Shown piece by piece: positions 14,852-23,213 of a DNA stretch of 27,325 bases; the stretch's first letter is position 1, and each line of letters opens with the position of its first letter. The position numbers and the translations under genes are program-made. Source of the DNA: a virus; the IMG/VR virus record IMGVR_UViG_3300023215_002132, positions 1 to 27,325 of that record, one strand, 5' to 3'. Below the pieces are notes generated by a model. That model was not told the DNA's origin. It did no database searches and worked only from the letters and a program-made list of their open reading frames with translations.

Positions 14852-15167
14852 AAATTATAAAAATATTCAAGTTTTAACTGATTTGGGCTGGAGTAATTTT
14901 AAAGGTTTATTATGTAAAGGCGCTAAGAAAACCTTAAGGGTTAACACGAATTTAGAAGAAATTATATGTACTCCAAACCATGAGTTTTTTTTAGAAGGAT
15001 TTAAGAAAATTAAAGCAGAAGACTTAACGAGTAATACTAAAATAATTAGTAGTAACGGTATTGTAAATGTAATTGATATTGTATTTAATAAAGATGAAGA
15101 AGTATATGATTTATGCGAAGTAGAAAAAAATCACCGTTTTTATGCGAATAATTTATTAGTCTCAAAT
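14835..15167 (+). other. C-intein fragment (IntC), 111 residues
   Basis: Carries splicing blocks B, F and G. Block B is TPNHEFFL, with the conserved Thr and His; block F is VYDLCEVEKNHRFYANNL; block G is VSN followed by Cys+1. The last Asn is the cyclising residue. The usual preceding His is Ser, a known but uncommon variation. The C-intein is long because the split falls before block B. Confidence 0.88.
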
Positions 15168-15911
15168 TGTGAATTTCTTATCTATGATGAAACATTAATT
15201 GATAGCATGGTGTTAAGCAATATGCGAGGTCGCGATACTTTGTTTAGGCAAGGTACAGTGCGCTGGTTTAAGAAGCCTACACAAGGCAAATGTTACATAA
15301 TAGCATTAGACCCTAGTCTGGGTACGGGCGGCGACCCAGCAGCAATACAAGTATTTGATGTACCCAGCATGGAACAAGTAGCAGAATGGCAGCATAATAA
15401 AACACCTATACCCCAGCAAGTACAAATACTAATGAATATTTGTAAGTACATAAACGAAGAAACAAAAGAAGAAAATAATATCTATTATAGCGTTGAAAAC
15501 AATACTTTAGGCGAGGCTGCATTAGTTAGCATAGCAGATATAGGAGAAGAAAATATACCAGGAACATTCATAAGTGAAAGCAAGCGATCACATGGCAATA
15601 GCAGATTATTTAGAAAAGGATTCAATACTACTCAACGTGTTAAACTGTCGACTTGTGCAAAACTAAAAACATTAGTCGAAACAGGAAAAATGACTATTAA
15701 TAGCAAAAACCTTATAAGTGAATTTAAAACTTTTATTGCTAACGGCGCTAGTTATTCAGCTAAGTTGGGCGAAACAGACGATCTAGTAATGAGTACAGTT
15801 TTAGTAATTCGTATAGCAAACGAACTTAAAAATTATGTCCTAGAACTCGACATGCAAATTAGAGACACACATGACTACGATATCTCTCCTATGCCTTTTG
15901 TTGTATTTTAA
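14835..15911 (+). CDS. 17: C-intein fused to large terminase gp17 nuclease half
   Basis: GTG at 14835 is chosen because AAGGAG at 14822-14827 lies seven bases upstream; an in-frame TTG at 14829 is closer to it. Residues 1-111 are the C-intein (block B TPNHEFFL at 46-53; block F EVEKNHRFYANNLLVSN ending at Asn111). The C-extein starts with Cys (codon 15168-15170) as CEFLIYDE, a junction that fits the conserved CEF segment of gp17. The remaining 247 residues hold the RNase H-like nuclease, with IIALDPSLGTGGDPA (first acidic residue D48 of the extein), YSVENN and GETDDLVMS. The penultimate intein residue is Ser, not His. Confidence 0.92.
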   Translation: MVELIKNYKNIQVLTDLGWSNFKGLLCKGAKKTLRVNTNLEEIICTPNHEFFLEGFKKIKAEDLTSNTKIISSNGIVNVIDIVFNKDEEVYDLCEVEKNHRFYANNLLVSNCEFLIYDETLIDSMVLSNMRGRDTLFRQGTVRWFKKPTQGKCYIIALDPSLGTGGDPAAIQVFDVPSMEQVAEWQHNKTPIPQQVQILMNICKYINEETKEENNIYYSVENNTLGEAALVSIADIGEENIPGTFISESKRSHGNSRLFRKGFNTTQRVKLSTCAKLKTLVETGKMTINSKNLISEFKTFIANGASYSAKLGETDDLVMSTVLVIRIANELKNYVLELDMQIRDTHDYDISPMPFVVF

Positions 15912-15918
15912 TAAATAC
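15911..15918 (+). promoter_or_regulatory. Late promoter overlapping gp17 stop, leaderless geometry
   Basis: ATAAATAC begins on the last base of the terminase TAA stop (15909-15911), then six bases (ACTATA), then the ATG at 15925. The predicted leader is about two bases. No Shine-Dalgarno sequence lies upstream of this start. Confidence 0.7.
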
Positions 15919-15924
15919 ACTATA

Positions 15925-18591
15925 ATGAGTAATTTAGTATCAGAAGATCTTTTTGAAAAACTTAGAGGCCGATTTTCTAACCTAACGTTAGGACGAGAGG
16001 ACGGAGTAGAAACCTTGCGTCCTCAAGAAGCAACATTTTTTGAGTTTGATTACAAGCATAAAGGAAAAGAACTAGGTAGTGTAGTTATTAGTCTAGTAGA
16101 TGAAGGGGCATTAAAAGTTTATTTTAGCACTCATATGTTAGATGAAGTAGAGCAAAATGCACGTAAGGATTGGTATATATTTCTTAAAGATATGAGCAGG
16201 TTTGCTAGCCGTAATATGCTTAATTACGAAGCGAAAAACATTACTAAAGAGAGACTAGACAAGAAAGATTATTTATTTTTAACTAATCGAAACAAATCAG
16301 AGGAAGAACTCGCTATGGAAAGCAAACTATATGGAAGTAAGCAAAAAAGTTATCAAAATTTAAATGGAGCAAAAATTATTGTTCAGCATACTAATACTGT
16401 TGACGAAGAAAAAATGGGCTCGCGAGGAAGAAATATTAAAGCTATCTATATTGAGAATAGTCAAGGCGAGCGTTTTCGTTTCGAAAACAATTATTTACCA
16501 GGTGCACGTGCAATGGCAATGCATATTAGTAACGGCGGGTGGCCAAATGACGATCATGGCAAGCACATTGGTGAAATTATGAAAGAAATGACAGATCTTA
16601 AGCATTTTGTTCGCGCAGTTAAGCGCGATGATTATATAGCAGAAGCTGCACAGAAAATAATTGAAACTGCAAGAAATCATTATAATGAACTTAAAAATAC
16701 ATTGCAAAGTATTAGTAGACAACGAGGCTATACTAATTACCTCGAAAATTTTGTGCCAAGTATAACCGAAGTAGACGAGAACGATGTAAACGATATTAAG
16801 CAACAGTTAACACGTGAAGTCTTTGATGACAGGTTAAATGATAGTTTAACAGCCGTTAGTAGGGCAATAAAACTAAATGAAAAGAAAAAAGGCATGTTTC
16901 ATGATTATGACACATGGCTACGATCTGCTAAGAGTGTAGGCGCAGAAGTTGAAGGTGATGTTAGAAGTTCTAAGGCTATTAGACACCGTAAAGAAATTGG
17001 ACATTGGACTCAGGATGCTGAAGACTTAGAAGGAACAAAAGTCGCAAGTGGTATTGAAAAACCAGGTTACGGCGAGATTGGCTTGGACACAGGGGATCGT
17101 GCCGAAACTTCAGAGCGCGAATTTGAATTGCCACAATCGCTTGAATTAGCACCAGGTGATGACACAATTACTGGAATGAAGTTTGCCGATAAATCAGCAT
17201 TGATTACAGCTATTCTATTAGACATCGCAGATAGAGCAAGAGATGACGAAGTTTCAATATTTGCAGGTAATATAGCAGATAAAATATCAAGTGTCGGCAT
17301 ACCATTTGGGCAAGAAGCAGATGACCCCGACTTTACATCAGATATGAAAAAAGCTATTGCATTATCTAATATGTATGTTAAGCAAATAAAAAATGAAAGC
17401 GTTGAAGAAAAAAGTAATACTACTAATACAGAAGAAACTGACCCAAACACAGACAACGACATGTTTAAAGCATATGAATCACAAATGAATTTAATTGCTG
17501 AAGGTACATGGACAATACCAGACAAGTTGTCCACTGTTAGCAAATTGCAAGAACTTGTTAGTCAACATTTCGCTGTTGGAATCGATGCGGAAAATGTTAC
17601 TAGTGCACTATATGATATAATTGGCGATGATAGTCTTTTTGATGCACTTGGTGTTGCATTTGACGAAGAAGGGCCCGACGTAGACGCTCGCCCGATTATT
17701 AAAGATTGGCTTGAAAAATTTATTAGCCAAATGGTAAGGCAATCTCGTTTGGACCCTGAAGTTATAACGGCTCTTAAGAATATAGACTATGGTGATATGG
17801 CAGCAGAAGAGCCGGAAGAAGACATACCTGCGTATGAGAGTGAACACAACGAAAGTATTCCCGAGGAAGAAATCGCAGCGGATCGGCACCGCGGCGCACC
17901 GGTTAATCGCCACAGTAATGCGGCAGTAGAAGCAACTGAAATCGACGCTCGTGAGTCAGATGATGAGGAAGTTGTTGATAAGCTTGCTGAAGAAGATGCA
18001 TATAAAGATCAGGTGTTATACATTGGTACGCATTATGAAGGCCGTAGTGGTGGGAAAACTTGGGTTGCTAAAATGAGAGCCAAAGATTTAGTAAGATTAA
18101 GTGAAAGTGATGACCCTGGATATGATTTTGCAGATAATGCCGATGAGTATCCTTTCAAAGGCAATAACAAGGCCATATCTGGAGCAATTGCATGGATTTC
18201 ATCTGGTGAATTTAAAGGAGCGGTGCATGAGGCATTGAAATCTGGTTACGCAGAATACGAAGATGAAGAAACAGTTCATGTATTAACTAAATCCGCCAAA
18301 GAAGCAAAGACAAAAGTATTAGAATTATGGCATCGTAGTGATGATTACGGTGATGGTGATGAAGAACAGCGCGCCGCGGCGGTGTTGCGAACATGGGATG
18401 ATGAAGAAGCTGGGGAAAACGAAAGCATTGAACATCTCAAAAAGATGGCGGGTATAGGATCGGGCGCTCGTAGCAATCATGGTATCTATGAAGGCGAACA
18501 AGGTTATCAGATTACTCCCCGAAGCATTGTTGCAAGGCAAATGCGTAAACTACAGGATATTGCAAAGCTTGATAAATTAGAATCCGCTTAA
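15925..18591 (+). CDS. Large conserved phage protein, probably structural
   Basis: An 888-residue protein; the in-frame ATG at 15871 lies inside gp17 and before the late promoter, so 15925 (MSNLVSEDLFEKLRGRF) is used. Residues about 1-250 form an apparently folded domain (AIYIENSQGERFRFENNYLPGARAMAMHISNGG). The next part is helical and polar, followed by a long acidic middle and tail. Near the end is IEHLKKMAGIGSG, like the LAG motifs in the 11501 gene. I recall similar large proteins of unknown function in marine T4-like phages. Size, late promoter and placement beside gp17 suggest a virion component. No enzymatic motif is seen. The C terminus is basic (RQMRKLQDIAKLDK). Confidence 0.78.
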   Translation: MSNLVSEDLFEKLRGRFSNLTLGREDGVETLRPQEATFFEFDYKHKGKELGSVVISLVDEGALKVYFSTHMLDEVEQNARKDWYIFLKDMSRFASRNMLNYEAKNITKERLDKKDYLFLTNRNKSEEELAMESKLYGSKQKSYQNLNGAKIIVQHTNTVDEEKMGSRGRNIKAIYIENSQGERFRFENNYLPGARAMAMHISNGGWPNDDHGKHIGEIMKEMTDLKHFVRAVKRDDYIAEAAQKIIETARNHYNELKNTLQSISRQRGYTNYLENFVPSITEVDENDVNDIKQQLTREVFDDRLNDSLTAVSRAIKLNEKKKGMFHDYDTWLRSAKSVGAEVEGDVRSSKAIRHRKEIGHWTQDAEDLEGTKVASGIEKPGYGEIGLDTGDRAETSEREFELPQSLELAPGDDTITGMKFADKSALITAILLDIADRARDDEVSIFAGNIADKISSVGIPFGQEADDPDFTSDMKKAIALSNMYVKQIKNESVEEKSNTTNTEETDPNTDNDMFKAYESQMNLIAEGTWTIPDKLSTVSKLQELVSQHFAVGIDAENVTSALYDIIGDDSLFDALGVAFDEEGPDVDARPIIKDWLEKFISQMVRQSRLDPEVITALKNIDYGDMAAEEPEEDIPAYESEHNESIPEEEIAADRHRGAPVNRHSNAAVEATEIDARESDDEEVVDKLAEEDAYKDQVLYIGTHYEGRSGGKTWVAKMRAKDLVRLSESDDPGYDFADNADEYPFKGNNKAISGAIAWISSGEFKGAVHEALKSGYAEYEDEETVHVLTKSAKEAKTKVLELWHRSDDYGDGDEEQRAAAVLRTWDDEEAGENESIEHLKKMAGIGSGARSNHGIYEGEQGYQITPRSIVARQMRKLQDIAKLDKLESA

Positions 18592-18644
18592 GAACATGAG
18601 CGTATTTAAAAAACTACAAAAGTAAAAAAATTCTAACTTTTTTA

Positions 18645-18673
18645 TTGACCTACTAAATATAATGTAGTATACT
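18645..18673 (+). promoter_or_regulatory. Sigma70-type promoter of gp32
   Basis: TTGACC at 18645-18650, a 17-base spacer, and TATACT at 18668-18673 make a near-consensus host sigma70 promoter. The predicted start is near 18680, giving a leader of about 70 bases to the gp32 ATG. It is the only strong host-type promoter found in the window and separates the early recombination block from the late block. Confidence 0.8.
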
Positions 18674-18693
18674 ATTAATAATGTAGTGTATAT

Positions 18694-18713
18694 AGGCACA
18701 TACAGGCACATAC
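18694..18713 (+). repeat. Tandem 10-base repeat in the gp32 leader
   Basis: AGGCACATAC occurs twice in a row in the untranslated leader of gp32. Just upstream, ATAATGTAGT also occurs twice, 20 bases apart (18659 and 18679), across the promoter. T4 gp32 represses its own translation by binding its leader, so repeats here could be control sites, though no pseudoknot is obvious by eye. Confidence 0.5.
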
Positions 18714-18749
18714 AACGGCTAAAAATTAGGCATAAAGGAGATAGGCAAA

Positions 18750-19709
18750 ATGGCATCTTTAGCAGAAATACGCGAAAAACTTAAGGCACAAGAAACTCGA
18801 TCAGAGCGTGTAAGCGGCGGCGATAACGCAATCTTTCCACATTGGAATATACAAGAAGGGACCACAGCAACGCTGAGGTTCTTACCTGATGGCAATACAG
18901 ACAATACCTTTTTCTGGGTAGAACGTCTTATGCTTCGTTTACCCTTTAGCGGTATTAAAGGAGATATGAGCAGTAAGCCTGTAGTAGTTCAGGTTCCTTG
19001 CGTGGAAATGTGGAATATTCCTTGTCCGGTTCTCACTGAGGTTCGTACATGGTTTAAGGACTCTTCACTTGAAGATATGGGTCGCAAATATTGGAAGAAA
19101 CGGTCATACATTTTCCAGGGTTTTGTTACAGGTAATCCACTAAATGAAGATACACTTCCAGAAAATCCAATTCGTAGGTTTGTAATTTCACCAAGCATCT
19201 TTACACTTATTAAGGATGCTTTGATGGATCCGGATATTCAGGAACTACCAATAGACTACGAAAATGGGCTAGACTTCCGTGTAACTAAAACAACAAAAGG
19301 ACAGTATGCAGATTATTCAACGTCAAAGTGGGCTAGGAAGGAATCAGCATTAACCGAGGTTCAGAAGGCGGCAATTGATACATACGGACTGTTTAATCTT
19401 AGTGATTACTTGCCCAAGAAACCTGATCAGGTTGCACTTGGAGTTATTAAGGCTATGTTTGACTCTAGTGTTGATGGGGAACCTTATGATGCAGAGAAAT
19501 TTGCACAGTATTACCGCCCATATGGTGTTGACAAGCCAAATGGTTCTTTATTTACACCAGTAACACCCAAGACGGAAACAACTGTTAAAGAAGAAATCGT
19601 TGTAAAAGTAATCCCAAAAGCAACACCAGTTGAAACGTCAAAAACAGAGTCTAGCGGAAAGTCGGCAGAGGATATTTTGGCGATGATTCGTTCGCGGCAA
19701 AAGGCATAA
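18750..19709 (+). CDS. 32: Single-stranded DNA-binding protein (gp32)
   Basis: A 319-residue homologue of T4 gp32, which coats ssDNA in replication and recombination and works with UvsX/UvsY. Family-like features are the N-terminal cooperativity segment (SLAEIREKLKAQ), the OB-fold region (ATLRFLPDGN, FFWVERLMLRLPFSGIKG, KYWKKRSYIFQGFV, ENPIRRFVI), SKWARKESALTE, then a flexible Thr/Lys-rich linker and a short C terminus (SAEDILAMIRSRQKA). The T4 zinc site has His and three Cys. Here only two nearby Cys (VPCVEMWNIPCP) are clear, so zinc binding may be reduced or altered. AAAGGAG at 18734-18740 supports the start. It is followed by a strong terminator. Confidence 0.92.
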   Translation: MASLAEIREKLKAQETRSERVSGGDNAIFPHWNIQEGTTATLRFLPDGNTDNTFFWVERLMLRLPFSGIKGDMSSKPVVVQVPCVEMWNIPCPVLTEVRTWFKDSSLEDMGRKYWKKRSYIFQGFVTGNPLNEDTLPENPIRRFVISPSIFTLIKDALMDPDIQELPIDYENGLDFRVTKTTKGQYADYSTSKWARKESALTEVQKAAIDTYGLFNLSDYLPKKPDQVALGVIKAMFDSSVDGEPYDAEKFAQYYRPYGVDKPNGSLFTPVTPKTETTVKEEIVVKVIPKATPVETSKTESSGKSAEDILAMIRSRQKA

Positions 19710-19721
19710 TATAATTAGAGT

Positions 19722-19757
19722 TGGGGAGGGGTTGACGTCAACCCCTCCCCATTCTTT
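19722..19757 (+). terminator. Strong terminator after gp32
   Basis: A perfect 14-bp GC-rich inverted repeat: GGGGAGGGGTTGAC at 19723-19736 followed directly by its complement at 19737-19750, then ATTCTTTT. The centre GACGTC would open to a small loop. It separates gp32, which is needed in large amounts, from uvsX. Confidence 0.9.
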
Positions 19758-19797
19758 TATAATTAATATTTATTACATCTAAACAAAGGATAAAAAT

Positions 19798-20826
19798 ATG
19801 GTAAAACCCTTTGACGTAAGTAAGTTCCGCAAGGATATAACAAAATCAATAGATGGCCTTGGTTTAGGATTTCATGACCCAACCGATTGGATCTCAACAG
19901 GCAATTACGCACTAAATTACCTTATTTCCGGAGACTTTTATAAAGGTGTTCCGTTAGGCAAGGTTAGTATTTTTGCTGGTGAATCCGGCGCAGGAAAAAG
20001 TTATTTTGCTAGTGCTAACGTTGTAAAATCAGCGCAAGAACAAGATATTTTTGTGGTGTTGATTGATAGTGAAAACGCTCTCGATGAAACATGGTTACAA
20101 GCCCTGGGCGTAGACACTAGCGAAGACAAATTGCTTAAACTTAGCATGAGTATGGTCGATGATGTTGCTAAAACTATTAGCACATTTATGAAAGACTATA
20201 AAACAATGTCAGAGGAAGACCGTCCTAAGGTATTGTTTGTTATTGATAGCTTAGGCATGTTGCTTACACCCACAGATGTTGATCAATTTGAAAGAGGTGA
20301 CATGAAAGGTGACCTAGGTCGCAAAGCCAAATCTTTAACTGCACTAGTTCGCAATTGTGTAAACATGTTCGGCAGTTATAATGTTGGCATGGTATGTACT
20401 AACCATACATATGCAAGTCAAGATATGTTTAATCCTGATGATAAAATTAGTGGAGGGCAAGGGTTTATCTATGCAAGTAGTATTGTTATTGCTATGAAAA
20501 GGCTTAAACTTAAAGAGGATAAGGAAGGCAATAAAATAAGTGATGTAAGTGGTATTAGAGCCGCATGCAAGGTTATGAAAACACGTTATGCAAAGCCATT
20601 TGAGGGTGTGCAAGTTAAGATTCCATATGATTCAGGAATGGATCCGTATAGCGGGCTTATTGATATGTTTGAAAAACAGGGGTTATTGGTTAAACAAGGC
20701 AACCGTTTAAAATATGTTACCACAACAGGAGAAGAGATAATAGAGTTCCGAAAAAAGTGGACGGCAGATAAACTTGAAGTTATAATGCAAGAAGTTTCTT
20801 TAGATTTGATAAGTAAATCCAAATAA
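19798..20826 (+). CDS. uvsX: UvsX, RecA-like recombinase
   Basis: A 342-residue phage RecA/UvsX strand-exchange protein. Walker A is GESGAGKS (61-68), Walker B VLFVIDSLGML (about 144-154), and the L2-like region is FNPDDKISGGQGFIYASSIV. These fit the T4 family, but the protein is shorter than T4 UvsX (391). It pairs with gp32 upstream and the UvsY-like protein downstream in recombination-dependent replication and repair. An AAAGGA site lies a few bases before the ATG. No promoter was recognised in the 88-base gap after the gp32 terminator. Confidence 0.93.
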   Translation: MVKPFDVSKFRKDITKSIDGLGLGFHDPTDWISTGNYALNYLISGDFYKGVPLGKVSIFAGESGAGKSYFASANVVKSAQEQDIFVVLIDSENALDETWLQALGVDTSEDKLLKLSMSMVDDVAKTISTFMKDYKTMSEEDRPKVLFVIDSLGMLLTPTDVDQFERGDMKGDLGRKAKSLTALVRNCVNMFGSYNVGMVCTNHTYASQDMFNPDDKISGGQGFIYASSIVIAMKRLKLKEDKEGNKISDVSGIRAACKVMKTRYAKPFEGVQVKIPYDSGMDPYSGLIDMFEKQGLLVKQGNRLKYVTTTGEEIIEFRKKWTADKLEVIMQEVSLDLISKSK

Positions 20827-20870
20827 CAACTGACGAGAAAGTTGTTAATAACTATGAGGATTAGAAATAT

Positions 20871-21101
20871 ATGGATGAAGTTGAACTCTTATCAGAAGTT
20901 TGGGGTATACTTAAAGAATATATTAAGGATAAACAACAAGCAATAGACCATTTAATATCAACGCTAGTAGACAAAGGGTTAACAGACGAAACAATAGAAG
21001 AATTAAGAGGTATTGATAAACACTTAGATAAAGCACTAGAAGAATATGTAGATAACGATATAAATCTAGAAGATTATAATAACGAAGACGAAGATTGGTA
21101 A
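20871..21101 (+). CDS. Small acidic conserved protein after uvsX
   Basis: A 76-residue acidic helical protein (MDEVELLSEVWGILKEYIKD at the N terminus, NNEDEDW at the C terminus). Small proteins beginning MDEVxLLSE occur next to uvsX in T4-like marine phages as far as I recall. No catalytic motif is present. Its place between uvsX and the UvsY-like gene suggests an accessory role in recombination or replication, which is inference. Confidence 0.75.
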   Translation: MDEVELLSEVWGILKEYIKDKQQAIDHLISTLVDKGLTDETIEELRGIDKHLDKALEEYVDNDINLEDYNNEDEDW

Positions 21102-21113
21102 ATAGGCTACTTA

Positions 21114-21569
21114 ATGACCTGGTACAGTAAAGTTACAGAAAATTTGAGCAATATACCTGATTTTATTAATCATTTTGAAAAAGAGCTTCTAGAAGCTCGT
21201 AAAGATGTTGGGCTTTACGGTAATGTTGAAAAAAACATTATTGCACTTCCTGGTATCACAGAGATACGATTTAATCAATTGCAAGAAGTGGAAGCAGTGC
21301 TTAACCATTTAAATATACAATTACGTAAAATACGTCGAAAACATTTTGTTAAGTACCTTGAAAATTATGCAAGAGCTCTTACTAGTCGTGATGCAGAAAA
21401 ATATGTCGACGGTGAAGATGAAGTAGTTGATTTTGAAACAATAATTAACGAAGTTGCATTGGTGAGAAACAAGTGGCTTGGCATAATGAAAGGGTTAGAT
21501 AGTAAGCAGTGGATGGCCGGCCATGTTGTTAAATTAAGAACGGCTGGAATGGAAGATGTCTCTGTCTAG
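21114..21569 (+). CDS. uvsY: UvsY-like recombination mediator
   Basis: A 151-residue helical protein. T4 UvsY (137 residues) helps load UvsX onto gp32-coated ssDNA. Family-like segments here are the basic helix IQLRKIRRKHFVKYLENYAR (70-89), the segment ALTSRDAEKYVDGEDEVVDF, and the C-terminal IMKGLDSKQWMAGHVVKLR. Length, composition and position directly after uvsX all agree. The similarity is from memory, so the symbol is probable rather than certain. The ATG at 21114 is 12 bases after the previous stop and has no strong ribosome site. Confidence 0.68.
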   Translation: MTWYSKVTENLSNIPDFINHFEKELLEARKDVGLYGNVEKNIIALPGITEIRFNQLQEVEAVLNHLNIQLRKIRRKHFVKYLENYARALTSRDAEKYVDGEDEVVDFETIINEVALVRNKWLGIMKGLDSKQWMAGHVVKLRTAGMEDVSV

Positions 21570-21593
21570 AAAACTAGTAATGTTATCAATATA

Positions 21594-22352
21594 ATGTTTT
21601 CAACACCAAAAGAAAGTCACAAACATAGTTTAGAAACATTGAATATACTAGACGGCTTTATTGATTTTAAGTGTAGTATAAATGACTTATTAGATATAGG
21701 GTGTGGAAAATGCTACGACTTAAGTTGGTGGGTAAATATAAACGACGGAGATTTAAAAAACCCGCAACCGCTTAATATTAAATGTGTTGGCTTAGATATT
21801 ATCAAGCCGAGTAACAAAGAAAGTATGCATGAAAATATTTATTTTGTTGAGCACGATTTTAATAGCACAGATAGGCTTCCATTTAGTGATAGAAAATTTG
21901 ATGTAGTATGGTGTCATGATGTATTACAGTATGCACATAATCCATTAAAGCTATTGGGTGCAATTAATTATCAGATGGCTACCAATAGTATGCTCTATAT
22001 TTGCGTTCCTAGCACAGTAAATGTATTGCATGGTAAATTTCATAATTATACTTTTAGCAAGTATTATAGTACTTTTACTATGACACAGTTAATTTATTTA
22101 CTCGCATTAAATGGATTTGATTGCAAGAACGGTTATTTTAAGAAAAATGCTTACGAAGATATAATACAAATAGTTACATATAAAAATACAGAACCATATG
22201 ATTATGGTAGTAGCTGGTATAATTTATTAGAAGAAAATGTATTTTCTGACAATATATCTAAGATAATTTCTTCTAAAGGATATCTTACCGACAACGGTTT
22301 AGTAACTACGTGGTTGGACGGTGAGGTATATGATTATAGGTATCATAGTTAG
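21594..22352 (+). CDS. Class I SAM-dependent methyltransferase
   Basis: A 252-residue Rossmann-fold methyltransferase: motif I LLDIGCGKC (about 32-40), motif II VGLDI (65-69), a DF segment at 88-89 (EHDFNSTDRLPF), and FDVVWCHDVLQYAHNP (about 102-117), the small-molecule methyltransferase pattern. The substrate is unknown. It begins the accessory block that also holds glycosyltransferase-like genes, so a sugar substrate is possible (inference). Its end abuts the convergent gene at 22353 with no gap. There is no target-recognition domain, so it is unlikely to be a DNA methylase. Confidence 0.85.
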   Translation: MFSTPKESHKHSLETLNILDGFIDFKCSINDLLDIGCGKCYDLSWWVNINDGDLKNPQPLNIKCVGLDIIKPSNKESMHENIYFVEHDFNSTDRLPFSDRKFDVVWCHDVLQYAHNPLKLLGAINYQMATNSMLYICVPSTVNVLHGKFHNYTFSKYYSTFTMTQLIYLLALNGFDCKNGYFKKNAYEDIIQIVTYKNTEPYDYGSSWYNLLEENVFSDNISKIISSKGYLTDNGLVTTWLDGEVYDYRYHS

Positions 22353-23213
22353 TTAAAGTTTGGTCCTTATTCTTTTCCACTGTACTTCAATTTCGTCAGC
22401 AAACCATTCAATATAGCTCATGCGACATAACCAATCATAACGATCCGGACGCCGCAAATTATCGATGCTTGGGCTGCCGACATCGTACGAGACGCTATGC
22501 TCACTAACTATAGCTGGTACTCCGTTCAGCACACTAGTTAATCCAGCATTGCTACTGTAACTATAAACGCAATAAGTGTGTTTTAGCTGATCTTCAAAAT
22601 CAAAACTATCGTAAGTGTTGTGTACTTGCTTAGCTATGTTCCACTCACAATCTTGTTGCTTAAACCATTCAGAGTTTGTAACAGGAAAATGTATATTTTC
22701 TCTAAATCTAGGATGACTACGCAACACAATGGGCTTGTTTGTGTGCGTACGAATTTCTTCTACAGTTTGCTTATAATAAGTTTCCATATTAGGCATATGT
22801 TCCCATTGTAAACTATGCGCGTGTTGTCCTGCAACAACTATATATTCACCATCCTCGCGCCAATTGACAATTAAATCTAAACCAAATAATTTTAGTCTGC
22901 TGTCATCATAACCATGGTCGAGAGCAAAGTCAGCATCTCTGTTAATTCCATTAATACCAAGTTTCCAAGATTTGTTTCGTACTAACCCCCCAACTTCAAT
23001 TACTATTACAGGTTTATTCTGTGCTCTATAATAGTCCCATACTTGTTTATTGCCGGACATACGTCCAAACCAGAGAACACTCCATATAAGAGCAGCATCT
23101 GCGTTCATATTGTTTTCAACTAACTCATCTGTTTTCTTTATAGCACTAAGTACTCGCGTGTAAACTAGATCATTATTAGTTGGAAGATTATTTGGAAAGT
23201 GTGAAATTTTCAT
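22353..23213 (-). CDS. Capsule-synthesis/GT-B-like glycosyltransferase family protein
   Basis: A 286-residue leftward gene. Two conserved-looking spots suggest a GT-B fold of the KpsC/KpsS-like capsule class: IVLRSHPRF (163-170) and YSSNAGLTSVLNGVPAI (219-235), where such enzymes hold a sugar-nucleotide phosphate. IVVAGQHAHSLQW lies between the halves. The length is shorter than typical capsule synthases. It would act in the cytoplasm, on host surface sugars or a phage glycan; no direct evidence tells which. The ATG at 23213 has no ribosome site. A GTAAATAC late motif is on the minus strand 30 bases upstream. Confidence 0.7.
   Translation of the reverse strand: MKISHFPNNLPTNNDLVYTRVLSAIKKTDELVENNMNADAALIWSVLWFGRMSGNKQVWDYYRAQNKPVIVIEVGGLVRNKSWKLGINGINRDADFALDHGYDDSRLKLFGLDLIVNWREDGEYIVVAGQHAHSLQWEHMPNMETYYKQTVEEIRTHTNKPIVLRSHPRFRENIHFPVTNSEWFKQQDCEWNIAKQVHNTYDSFDFEDQLKHTYCVYSYSSNAGLTSVLNGVPAIVSEHSVSYDVGSPSIDNLRRPDRYDWLCRMSYIEWFADEIEVQWKRIRTKL

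Noticed and set aside
15871-15924. Upstream in-frame ATG for the 888-residue protein
   Set aside because: It lies inside the gp17 coding region and before the late promoter at 15911-15918.
17067-17543. 158-codon leftward ORF within the 888-residue gene
   Set aside because: Ser/Val/Leu-rich antisense shadow of an acidic coding region, with no ribosome site or promoter.
19732-19763. TTGACG and TATAAT before uvsX as a sigma70 promoter
   Set aside because: The spacing is 20 bases and the -35-like hexamer is the centre of the strong gp32 terminator hairpin, so the match is probably chance.
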